Positions 53,988 through 62,841 of a DNA stretch of 64,000 nucleotides are shown here, one piece after another (position 1 is the stretch's first letter; each line of letters begins with the position of its first letter). The translations under genes were made by a program, and so were the position numbers. The notes under the pieces were generated by a model, which did not search any database, was not told the DNA's origin, and saw only the letters and a list, made by a program, of their open reading frames with translations. Origin of the DNA: Mitsuokella sp047974105 (GTDB taxonomy: Bacteria; Bacillota; Negativicutes; Selenomonadales; Selenomonadaceae); contig NZ_JBHYRS010000003.1 in the NCBI RefSeq assembly GCF_047974105.1, positions 1 through 64,000 of the forward strand. Direction: 5' to 3'.

Positions 53988-54899
53988 ATGGATTTTTGCG
54001 TGAGGGTGCCGGGCTCCTGCGGGGAACTCTTGCAGGGCTGGCAGTATGGTGAGCCTTTTTTGGTGACCTGCCCCATTGCACGTTATACGACCGTTTCTGT
54101 ATCTTCTGCCTTTCAGGAGAGAAGAGGACTGGGCTTCAAGGCAGAAAGGGCTCTGCAGTTGACGCTGTCCGCGCTGGGCCGCCGCCATTTCCCGTATGGG
54201 CTGCAGCTTCAGTCAGAGCTTCCTCAGGGCAAGGGCATGGCATCATCGAGTGCGGATATTGCCGCTGTGGCAGCAGCGGTCTCATTTGCCTTGCGAAGGT
54301 CCCTGACCGTACGGCAAATTTTGTCTTTGGCTGTGCAGATTGAGCCGACCGATGCTGTCTTTTTGAGGGATATCGTCCGTCTCAATCAGGTAACTGGCCG
54401 GATTTTGGCAGTTTATCGGGATTTGCCCTATCTGCGGCTGAGCATTTTTGATACGGGCGGCACCGTAGATACGGAGGCCTGCTACCACACAGCAGCACTG
54501 CAGAAACGGAACAGGGACTGGAGACCGTATCTTTTAAAAATGCGGCAGGGGGAACGGGAGATGGCTGCAGCAGCCGCGCAGAGCGCTGTCTGGCAGGATG
54601 AAGTCCTGCCGAAGCCCTGTCTGCGTTCCTTTTTGAAAAAGGCTCGTTCTTTGGGAGCTCTTGGCCTTACAGCCGCGCACAGCGGTACGGTGCTCGGTGT
54701 GCTGTGGCCAAGTTATATGGAGAAAAGCGCAATCGCAGCGGCGGCTGCGGCTCTGCAGAGGTCATTTCCTGAGCTCACGCATCTCGGGCTCACGGCAATG
54801 CGTCCCGGCGGTATTGAAATATTTATAGAAGCGAATGAGGAGAAGAAGGAGGATAAGGATGGACGCAGGTCATTTCGTGCATGGCGGCAATATTTATGA
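53988..54899 (+). CDS. pduX: GHMP kinase, probable L-threonine kinase
   Basis: PduX-type kinases make L-threonine phosphate, which CobD then decarboxylates to aminopropanol phosphate for the cobalamin side chain. The 303-residue GHMP fold shows RVPGSCGELLQGW and the ATP loop LPQGKGMASSSADIAA. Placement just before cobD supports the assignment. ATG 53988 follows GTGAGGA closely; an ATG at 53973 inside cobS is the alternative. The C-terminus overlaps cobD. Confidence 0.88.
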   Translation: MDFCVRVPGSCGELLQGWQYGEPFLVTCPIARYTTVSVSSAFQERRGLGFKAERALQLTLSALGRRHFPYGLQLQSELPQGKGMASSSADIAAVAAAVSFALRRSLTVRQILSLAVQIEPTDAVFLRDIVRLNQVTGRILAVYRDLPYLRLSIFDTGGTVDTEACYHTAALQKRNRDWRPYLLKMRQGEREMAAAAAQSAVWQDEVLPKPCLRSFLKKARSLGALGLTAAHSGTVLGVLWPSYMEKSAIAAAAAALQRSFPELTHLGLTAMRPGGIEIFIEANEEKKEDKDGRRSFRAWRQYL

Positions 54900-55956
54900 A
54901 TCATCGGCAGATGGGCAGCCATGGCTCGATTTTTCTGCGAATATCAATCCCTTGGGCATGTCGCCCAGAGGGCGTGAGGCGATGCTCCGGCATCTTGACG
55001 ATGTCATCCATTATCCGGACCCTGAGATGCGGGAACTGCGCGCAGCATTATCTTCCCGCTACCGGCTGCCGGCTGAGAATTTTCTCTGCGGCAACGGCGC
55101 AGCAGAGCTTTTTTATCTGTATTTTTTCACGATGCGGCCGAAACGCATCCTGCTGCCTGTGCCTTCGTTCAGCGAATACGAGCGGGCGGCAAGGGCTGCG
55201 GGTGCAGAGGTTCTTTATTTCTATCTTGAGGAAAACGAGCAGTTTCAGCCCAACCTGAAAAAAATTCTGCAGGAAGCAAGACGCCAAAAGGCAGACTGTG
55301 TGATTCTCGGCAATCCCAACAATCCGACGGGAAATCTCCTGCTCAAGAAAGACATGCTGTCTTTGGCAAGGGGACTGGCTAAATTCGACTGTCAGCTGCT
55401 CATCGATGAATCCTTCCTCGACTTCTGCAGGGAGGAATCGCTCTACACCCTGCGCCGGGAAGCTGCGAAACATAAAAATATCCTGCTCGTGCGTTCTCTG
55501 ACGAAATTCTTCGCCATTCCGGGACTGCGCCTTGGCTTTGCCTTGGGAAATGAGGAGCTGCTTTTAAAAATGGAGCAGGCTAAGGATGTCTGGAATGTCA
55601 ATCTTCTTGCACAGGCTGCCGGTGCCGCTTCCCTGCATGACAGGAAGTATCAAAAAACGACAAAGGAGTTCATCGCGGAGGAAAAGAATTATCTGGCCGG
55701 CAGTCTCTGGGCGTCCGGTCAGGTCAAAGTCTATAGGCCGAGTGTCAATTTCCTGTTCGTCCGCCTCAAATGGGCAAGGTATACCGATGAGCTCATTGAC
55801 TTTTTGCGGCAAAATCATATCCTGATACGCGACTGCCGTCATTATCCGGGTCTCGAGAAGGGCTTCTTGCGGCTTGCTGTGCGTACGCGTGAGGAAAATG
55901 ACCGGCTTTTCTCTGTCTGGCAGTCATTTTTTGCTGCCAAAGAAAATACCATATAA
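54859..55956 (+). CDS. cobD: L-threonine-O-3-phosphate decarboxylase
   Basis: CobD makes (R)-1-amino-2-propanol phosphate. This 365-residue PLP enzyme of aminotransferase class I/II has HGGNIYE, DFSANINPLGMSP, NPNNPTGNLL and the PLP-lysine segment RSLTKFFAIPGLRLGF. ATG 54859 has AAGGAGG 6 bases upstream, within the pduX end. Confidence 0.94.
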   Translation: MDAGHFVHGGNIYESSADGQPWLDFSANINPLGMSPRGREAMLRHLDDVIHYPDPEMRELRAALSSRYRLPAENFLCGNGAAELFYLYFFTMRPKRILLPVPSFSEYERAARAAGAEVLYFYLEENEQFQPNLKKILQEARRQKADCVILGNPNNPTGNLLLKKDMLSLARGLAKFDCQLLIDESFLDFCREESLYTLRREAAKHKNILLVRSLTKFFAIPGLRLGFALGNEELLLKMEQAKDVWNVNLLAQAAGAASLHDRKYQKTTKEFIAEEKNYLAGSLWASGQVKVYRPSVNFLFVRLKWARYTDELIDFLRQNHILIRDCRHYPGLEKGFLRLAVRTREENDRLFSVWQSFFAAKENTI

Positions 55957-55975
55957 GAAGACTTAGGGGGTCTTA

Positions 55976-56593
55976 ATGAATATGACAAAATTGATTTTGA
56001 TCCGTCATGGCCAGACGGAATGGAATGTGCTCGGCCGCTATCAGGGGCAGACGGATGTTGCCCTTTCGCCGCTCGGCATTGAGCAGGCGGAAAAACTTGC
56101 CGCGCATTTTCCTGTCGATAAAGTTGAAGCCGTCTACGCAAGCGACCTCAAAAGGGCGATGAAGACGGCGGGATGTGTAGCAGAGCGCTTTGGCCTTGCC
56201 GTGCATCCCTGCAAAGAACTGCGTGAGCTCAATTTTGGCGATTGGGAAGGCCTGACCTACGATGAGATTGTTGCCAAATGGCCGGATGCCCTGCAGAATT
56301 TCTTCCAGCATCCGGATATTTTAAAAATTCCGCATGGCGAGAGTTTTCCGGAGCTTCGCGCGCGGGCTGTCGCCTGTATCGATAAAATCGTGGCCGCACA
56401 TCCCGATGAAACAGTAGCTGTTGTCGCACACGGCGCCATCCTGCGCACCATCCTGACGGCAGCCCTGCACATGGACCTCAAGTATGTCTGGACCATCCGC
56501 CAATTCAACACTGCTGTTAATATCGTCACCTATACAGAAAGCGGCACAACTGTCGAACTCATCAATGGCACGGGGCATCTTCAGGAGCACTGA
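55976..56593 (+). CDS. cobC: Histidine phosphatase, probable alpha-ribazole phosphatase
   Basis: This 205-residue phosphoglycerate-mutase-like phosphatase has the catalytic RHGQTEWN and the second His in VAHGAILRTI. By its place at the end of the cobalamin locus it most likely dephosphorylates alpha-ribazole phosphate. The family is broad, so the substrate is inferred from context. Confidence 0.88.
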   Translation: MNMTKLILIRHGQTEWNVLGRYQGQTDVALSPLGIEQAEKLAAHFPVDKVEAVYASDLKRAMKTAGCVAERFGLAVHPCKELRELNFGDWEGLTYDEIVAKWPDALQNFFQHPDILKIPHGESFPELRARAVACIDKIVAAHPDETVAVVAHGAILRTILTAALHMDLKYVWTIRQFNTAVNIVTYTESGTTVELINGTGHLQEH

Positions 56594-56643
56594 GGTATGC
56601 ACAGGGACTTGTGGATTATTTTTCTTTTTCCTCGAAAAATCCC

Positions 56644-56672
56644 TTGACTTTCGCGCCGCTTTTCTTTAGAAT
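56644..56672 (+). promoter_or_regulatory. Promoter of rplM-rpsI
   Basis: TTGACT (56644-56649), 17 bases, TAGAAT (56667-56672), a near-consensus sigma-A promoter about 100 bases before rplM. Confidence 0.8.
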
Positions 56673-56679
56673 AATTCTA

Positions 56680-56770
56680 TGTGATGTCATGGACGAGCGT
56701 TTCCATTAGCCCCGGAAGCCTGTTTCAATACATCATGAACTTGGAAAATTGATACTGAAAAAACTCTAGG
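56680..56770 (+). promoter_or_regulatory. Structured 5' leader of rplM, possible L13 autoregulatory element
   Basis: TGATGT (56682-56687) pairs with ACATCA (56730-56735), enclosing ATGG/CCAT pairing. Firmicute rplM genes often carry an L13 leader that binds L13; this one has the right place and size, but I could not match the consensus by eye. Confidence 0.4.
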
Positions 56771-56781
56771 GGGGAAATCGC

Positions 56782-57222
56782 ATGAAGACAACGTTTATGG
56801 CAAATGCATCCAATATCGAACGCAAATGGTACGTTGTAGACGCTGAAGGCCAGACTGTCGGCCGCCTCGCAGCTGAAGTCGCAAAAGTTCTTCGCGGTAA
56901 AAATAAACCGACCTTTACTCCGCACGTTGATACGGGTGATTACGTCATCGTCATCAATGCAGCAAAAGTAAAATTCACGGGTAAGAAACTTACGGATAAG
57001 ACGTATTTCCGTCATTCCGGTTACCAGGGCGGCACGACGTTCACGGCCGCTGGCCATATGCTGGAGCGCTTCCCGGAGCGCGTTCTCGAGCATGCAATCA
57101 AAGGCATGCTGCCGAAGAACCGTCTCGGCGCTCAGATGTACCGCAAGCTCAGCGTTTACGCTGGCCCGGAGCATCCGCATGCAGCTCAGAAGCCGGAAAA
57201 GCTTGAGCTGAACATCCGCTAA
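56782..57222 (+). CDS. rplM: 50S ribosomal protein L13
   Basis: L13 is an early assembly protein of the large subunit. The 146-residue sequence shows RKWYVVDAEGQTVGRLA, VDTGDYVIVINA, GMLPKNRLGAQMYRKLSVYAG and the C-terminal HPHAAQKPE. AGGGGGG lies ahead of the ATG. It is followed by rpsI 24 bases on, the universal pair. Confidence 0.98.
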   Translation: MKTTFMANASNIERKWYVVDAEGQTVGRLAAEVAKVLRGKNKPTFTPHVDTGDYVIVINAAKVKFTGKKLTDKTYFRHSGYQGGTTFTAAGHMLERFPERVLEHAIKGMLPKNRLGAQMYRKLSVYAGPEHPHAAQKPEKLELNIR

Positions 57223-57246
57223 TCTGGAAAGGGAGGAACATAACAC

Positions 57247-57639
57247 ATGGCAGAAGTCATCTACTACGGCACTGGCCGCAGAAAATCGTCCGTTGCCCGT
57301 GTTCGTCTGGTTCCAGGCGAGGGCAAAGTCACGATCAATGGTCGCGACATGGAAGAGTATTTTGGTCTTAAGACGCTCGAACTCATCGTTCGTCAGCCGC
57401 TGAACCTCACGGAAACGGTTGATAAGTACGATGTTATCGCTAACGTTGCCGGCGGCGGCGTTACGGGTCAGGCTGGCGCAATCCGCCACGGCATCACCCG
57501 TGCACTCATGGAAATGAATGCTGAGCTCCGTCCGGCTCTGAAAAAAGCTGGCTTTGTTACGCGTGACCCGCGTGAGAAAGAGCGCCGTAAATACGGTCTC
57601 AAGAAAGCCCGCAAGGCTTCCCAGTTCTCGAAGCGTTAA
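57247..57639 (+). CDS. rpsI: 30S ribosomal protein S9
   Basis: S9 sits in the 30S head, with a C-terminal tail reaching the P-site tRNA. The 130-residue sequence has GTGRRKSSVARVRL, GGGVTGQAGAIRHGITRAL and the KKARKASQFSKR tail. A GGGAGGA site precedes the ATG. Confidence 0.98.
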   Translation: MAEVIYYGTGRRKSSVARVRLVPGEGKVTINGRDMEEYFGLKTLELIVRQPLNLTETVDKYDVIANVAGGGVTGQAGAIRHGITRALMEMNAELRPALKKAGFVTRDPREKERRKYGLKKARKASQFSKR

Positions 57640-57658
57640 TCGTATATACGAGAATACT

Positions 57659-57690
57659 ATCCGCAGATTTTATCTGCGGATTTTTCTTTT
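57659..57690 (+). terminator. Terminator after rpsI
   Basis: ATCCGCAGA pairs with TCTGCGGAT around TTTTA, followed by TTTTCTTTT. Confidence 0.88.
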
Positions 57691-57710
57691 GCCTTCTTTG
57701 GTTTTGAGCA

Positions 57711-57751
57711 CAAAAAATCCGGCAGGATGAATTTCCTGCCGGATTTTTTAT
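57711..57751. terminator. Terminator at the end of the minus-strand small gene
   Basis: AAAAAATCCGGCAGG pairs with CCTGCCGGATTTTTT, with A and T runs on both sides. It lies just past the stop of the gene ending at 57755. Confidence 0.85.
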
Positions 57752-57754
57752 ACC

Positions 57755-57964
57755 TTATTTTTTGAGTGCTGCCTTGAGCGTTTCCGTCATGGCTTTCTGC
57801 ACGATGCGAAGGACATCCTCTACAACTGCGTTGTACATGTCACCGCCATCGACGACACCACGGCCATTTTCCGTGAGGAAGAACTTCTTCGGGGGCTCAT
57901 TCTCCTTATAAGCTTCGTTGAGCTTGTCCTGAACGAGTTTTTCGATTTCCTGTTCCGTCATCAT
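57755..57964 (-). CDS. Small protein of unknown function
   Basis: I do not recognise this 69-residue protein. It has two predicted amphipathic helices (TEQEIEKLVQDKLNEAY and a C-terminal AVVEDVLRIVQKAMTETLK) joined by a Pro/Gly-rich turn (ENEPPKK, NGRGVVDGGD). It has no signal peptide, membrane segment or cysteine. An AGAGAGGTGA site precedes two adjacent ATG codons (57964 and 57961). The strong terminator behind it and the clear site argue that it is a real gene. Confidence 0.72.
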   Translation of the reverse strand: MMTEQEIEKLVQDKLNEAYKENEPPKKFFLTENGRGVVDGGDMYNAVVEDVLRIVQKAMTETLKAALKK

Positions 57965-58180
57965 AGTCACCTCTCTCCCATAATAACCTGCATTTATTAT
58001 TATACGACATTCTGTACCTTTTTTCCTTGTTTTTTTGAAATAAACTTCAGGAATATTTTCCGGGGCAAAATTCAATCGATTTCTAATTCCTTGCTAAAGC
58101 CAACTTAAATTGCAGCCGTTAGACTATAGCCATAAGATGAACAAGAAGATAATGAGCTGAATAGAAAGGCGATGGATTAT

Positions 58181-58915
58181 ATGAAGATCACACAGCGTAA
58201 GATGATTGCCGGCATTGTGGCCGGCCTCGTGTTGACGGCGGGCGGCTTTGGCGTGCTTTCGGCACAGTCACAGTCCCAGGATGGTGCACAGCACCGCATG
58301 TTTGCCAAGGGGGAGCGTCCTGACGGACAGATGCCGCAGATGGATGCTTCGGAGGCAGCTAAGCATATCGCTGAGACGTTCGGCGTTGACGAGAGTCAGG
58401 TCAAGAACGCCATCGAGAACAAGAAGGATTTCCGCGATATCGGTCAGGCCGCTATGATTGCCAAGGTCAGCGGCAAATCCTTTGACGAAGTCATGGCCCT
58501 CAAGACGGATGACAAGAACTGGCGTGACATTGGTGAGTCTCTTGGTGTGACACGCGAAAAAGTCAAAGAAGTCCGTCAGTCAATGACGGCACAGCATCTG
58601 AGCCAGGATGGCGATATCGATGAGAGCAAAGCCCTGAGTCTGCTTAAGAAAGGCTATGAGCCGCGTGACATCGACTGCGCAGCAGCCTTGGCCAAGGCTT
58701 CGGGCAAAGATATCCAGTCGGTGCTCGACCGTAAGAAAATCAACAACCGCTGGGGCGATGTGGCGAAGGAACTCGGCGTCGATGCCAATGTTCTGCAGAA
58801 GAAATTCCATGGCCACGGCCCGGAGGGACATGGCCCGCAGGGCGGTCCTGAAGGCGGCATGATGGGCGGCCCGATGATGGATGCGCCGGAAGATGGCAGC
58901 AGCGCGGCCAATTGA
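58181..58915 (+). CDS. Secreted two-repeat protein of unknown function
   Basis: I do not recognise this 244-residue protein. A signal peptide (residues 1-28, ending VLSA) leads into a low-complexity stretch, then two copies of a 46-residue helical unit (about 83-128 and 159-206). Both copies share RDI, AA..AK.SGK, a W-x-D/W-R-D core and LGV, like paired helix-turn-helix folds. The C-terminus is rich in Gly, His, Pro and Met (GHGPEGHGPQ, GGMMGGPMM), a possible metal-binding tail. Start: ATG 58181, or ATG 58172 three codons earlier. Confidence 0.8.
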   Translation: MKITQRKMIAGIVAGLVLTAGGFGVLSAQSQSQDGAQHRMFAKGERPDGQMPQMDASEAAKHIAETFGVDESQVKNAIENKKDFRDIGQAAMIAKVSGKSFDEVMALKTDDKNWRDIGESLGVTREKVKEVRQSMTAQHLSQDGDIDESKALSLLKKGYEPRDIDCAAALAKASGKDIQSVLDRKKINNRWGDVAKELGVDANVLQKKFHGHGPEGHGPQGGPEGGMMGGPMMDAPEDGSSAAN

Positions 58916-58939
58916 TAAATAAAAAATTGCTGCAGGGAC

Positions 58940-58971
58940 TTGACATCCTGCCGGAAGGCGAGTAATATAAT
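58940..58971 (+). promoter_or_regulatory. Promoter of the trp operon
   Basis: A consensus TTGACA at 58940-58945 is followed at 17 bases by TAATAT and at 20 bases by TATAAT (58966-58971), which overlap. It precedes the T-box leader. Confidence 0.65.
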
Positions 58972-59014
58972 AGCCATCAACAAGTTAACAAAGTTACACT
59001 AAATCATCGAACAG

Positions 59015-59290
59015 GAAATAGTAGCCAAGCCACTATCTCTACAGCGAGCCGCCGGTTGGTGCAAGGTGCGGCGTGATATGCTTTGTGAATGGTCCTGCGA
59101 GAGCCCACCGAAATCGAAGAGAAAAAGAGTAGGCTGGGACGGCTGCCTCCGTTACAAGGCTACGGTATCGGCTCAATGTGGAGTCCCGTACCGGAAATGA
59201 GGAATGGCTTATTCTGTATTGGCCGTTTGAAACGGGTGGCACCGCGAAGAATTTTCGCCCCGCTGAGTATTATGCTCAGCGGGGTTTTTT
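59015..59290 (+). promoter_or_regulatory. T-box riboswitch leader, tryptophan specifier
   Basis: Landmarks: AGCGAGCCGCCGGTTGGTGC in stem I, AGTAGG at 59129, CTCCGTTAC near 59147, and a canonical T-box GGGTGGCACCGCG near 59234-59246. A terminator CCCCGCTGAG/CTCAGCGGGG with six T follows (59258-59290). The specifier is TGG (Trp) at 59090-59092, in the same register as ATC and CTC in the other two leaders. Low charged tRNA-Trp opens the operon. Confidence 0.93.
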
Positions 59291-59337
59291 GATTGTCATT
59301 TTATAGGTATGGACAAAAGACTGTGAGGGATGGAAAG

Positions 59338-59970
59338 ATGCTCAAAGCAAAATTATGTGGGATGAAGACATTGGCGGCAGCTGAGGCAGCGGAACAGGCT
59401 GGCGCAGATTTTATCGGCTTCATCTTCTGGCGTCACAGTCACCGCTTCATCGAGCCCCGCGAGGCAGCGAACATCAGTCAGGCCCTGCAGAAGGTCAAAA
59501 AAGTCGGCGTCTTCGTCGATGCGGACCCTGCGGTGGTCAATGCGATTGCTGCGCGGTGTCAGCTCGATTTTGTCCAGCTGCATGGCCATGAGGATGCCGG
59601 TTATGCCAGAGAGATTCGGCGGCCGGTCATCAAAGCCTACCGCTACGGCGATGGTTTTTCCGCTGACGCTGCGAACGCCTTCCCTGCAGACATGATTCTC
59701 GTCGATGCTTACCGGCCGGGGGAGGCCGGCGGCACGGGAACCTCGTTCAACTGGCAGAAGGCACAGCAGGAAATCGCGGCGGTTAAAAAGCCGGTACTGA
59801 TTGCCGGAGGCATCAGTGAGGCCAATGTCGGCGAGGTAGAGCAGACTTTTCATCCGTTTGCCGTCGATGTCTCGGGCAGCCTCGAGGTCCACAAAGAAAA
59901 GTCGGCCGCGCGCATCGCCTCATTCATGGCGAAGGTGCATGAAATCAATGAACACAGCAGGAGGAATTGA
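59338..59970 (+). CDS. trpF: Phosphoribosylanthranilate isomerase
   Basis: TrpF opens phosphoribosylanthranilate to the 1-deoxyribulose form. The 210-residue barrel shows KLCGMKTLAAAEAAEQAGADFIG-type N-terminal motif (active-site Cys), FVQLHGHED, LVDAYRPGEAGGTG (catalytic Asp) and IAGGISEANV. The start is ATG 59338 after GAGGGA. As first gene of the operon it is in an unusual position. Confidence 0.95.
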   Translation: MLKAKLCGMKTLAAAEAAEQAGADFIGFIFWRHSHRFIEPREAANISQALQKVKKVGVFVDADPAVVNAIAARCQLDFVQLHGHEDAGYAREIRRPVIKAYRYGDGFSADAANAFPADMILVDAYRPGEAGGTGTSFNWQKAQQEIAAVKKPVLIAGGISEANVGEVEQTFHPFAVDVSGSLEVHKEKSAARIASFMAKVHEINEHSRRN

Positions 59971-59972
59971 AA

Positions 59973-60779
59973 TTGCGGGATATTTTAGCAGAGATTGTCG
60001 AAAAGAAAAAAGATATCGTGGCCGAAGCCAAAAAAGAGCTGCCGCTCGACGAAGTCAAGCGCCGGCTCGTCTGCGGGAATTTCGAGATGTCAGCACGGTT
60101 CCGCCGTCAGCCGTGGAACCTCATCGCGGAATGCAAGCTTCAAAGTCCTGCCAAGGGCCGGCTTTGCCGCAATCATTCCGTCGTCGAGCTCGCCCATATC
60201 TACGAGGACAACGGCGCGAGCATGCTGTCCGTGCATACGGACCCGCATTTCCTCGGCTGCAATGAGGATTTCCGCAAGGTGCGCAGCGAGGTCAAGCTGC
60301 CGCTTCTGCGCAAGGATTTCGTCATCGATGAGTATCAGATTTATGAGGCAAGACTCTTAGGCGCCAACGCCGTGCTGCTGATTGCGAGAATCCTGACGCC
60401 GGAGACACTCAAAAAATTCCTCTACACGGCCTGGTCGTTAGGCATGGATGCCCTCATTGAGGTGCATGACCGCCGCGACATGGAAGCGGCCCTCGCGACG
60501 CCGGCGGAGTTCATCGGCATCAACAACCGCAATCTCGTCTCGTTCACGACCTCGATTGAACAGACATTAGAGCTTTTGCCTTATGCCGATAAGAACCGCA
60601 CCCTCATCAGTGAAAGCGGCATCTTCACGGCAGAGGATGCGAGGAAGCTTCACGAAGCCGGCTGCGACGGCATCCTCGTCGGCGAGGGGCTCGTAAGGGC
60701 TGAGGATGTTGGCCTCCAGACGCGTCTCCTGATTGAGTCTGGCATGCCTCAGCAGGAACATGCAGGAGAGATTGCCTGA
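59973..60779 (+). CDS. trpC: Indole-3-glycerol phosphate synthase
   Basis: TrpC closes the indole ring. The 268-residue barrel shows IAECKLQSPAKGRLC, ASMLSVHTDPHFLGC, LLRKDFVIDEYQIYEARL, FIGINNRNL and ISESGIFTAEDA. TTG 59973 has AGGAGG 8 bases away; a TTG at 59967 is too close to it. It follows trpF with a 2-base gap. Confidence 0.95.
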   Translation: MRDILAEIVEKKKDIVAEAKKELPLDEVKRRLVCGNFEMSARFRRQPWNLIAECKLQSPAKGRLCRNHSVVELAHIYEDNGASMLSVHTDPHFLGCNEDFRKVRSEVKLPLLRKDFVIDEYQIYEARLLGANAVLLIARILTPETLKKFLYTAWSLGMDALIEVHDRRDMEAALATPAEFIGINNRNLVSFTTSIEQTLELLPYADKNRTLISESGIFTAEDARKLHEAGCDGILVGEGLVRAEDVGLQTRLLIESGMPQQEHAGEIA

Positions 60780-60815
60780 ATTAAGCAAGTTTTTAGATAG
60801 AAAGGAAGAAATCAC

Positions 60816-62002
<1,187 letters not shown>

Positions 62003-62003
<1 letters not shown>

Positions 62004-62806
62004 TGAGCACGCGTTTAGATAAAAAAATGGCTGAACTCAAAGCAGCCGGCAAAAAAGGTATCTTCATTTATATTACGGCCGGTGCGCCGGACGTCGAGAC
62101 GACGTTAAAGGCCGTCCGCGAGGCCGAAAAGGCCGGTGCCGATGTCATCGAACTTGGCCTGCCGTTCTCGGACCCGATGGCCGACGGCCCCGTCATCCAG
62201 ACAGCTTCGGTCGTGGCCCTCAAAAACGGCATGACGCTCAAAAAAGAGCTCGAGATCGTGCGTGAAATCCGTAAATTCTCCGATATTCCGCTGATTGGCA
62301 TGGGCTATATCAACAATATGTATCATTACGGCTTTGAGCGTTTTGTCACGGACTTCAAAGAAGCGGGCATGGACGGCGTCATTGTGCCGGATGTGCCGCA
62401 TGAAGAATCCGGCGACATGCGCAAAATCTGCGCGGCGCACGATTTCCATCTGGCTGAATTCATCACGCCGGGCACGACGGAAGCACGCATGGCCGAGACG
62501 TGCAAGGGCGCGACGGGCTTTATTTACTGTGTTTCCAACAACGGCGTCACGGGCGTCAAGAAAATCGATTACAGCACGATTGGCAGGGTCTGCGAAAAAG
62601 CGTGCAAATTCACGGATACGCCGCTGGCTGTTGGTTTTGGCATTGGTTCGCCGGAAGCTGCAGTGGATGCGGCAGCTCACAGCGATGCGGTCATTGTCGG
62701 CAGTGCCGTGGTAAAACGCCTGCTCGATGGCAAATTCGACGATGCTATGCAGCTGATTCACGCCATGCGCACGGCTCTTGATGAAAAATATGGCAAGCAT
62801 GCCTGA
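62003..62806 (+). CDS. trpA: Tryptophan synthase alpha chain
   Basis: TrpA releases indole from indole-glycerol phosphate and channels it to TrpB. The 267-residue barrel shows FIYITAGAPDVETT, ELGLPFSDPMADGPVIQ (catalytic Asp/Glu region), VIVPDVPHEE and VGFGIGSPEAA. ATG 62003 follows GGGGAGG; it shares a base with the trpB stop. Confidence 0.97.
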
Positions 62807-62841
62807 TGCGGCTGAAAAATAACAGGAAGAAGGAGAGTATC

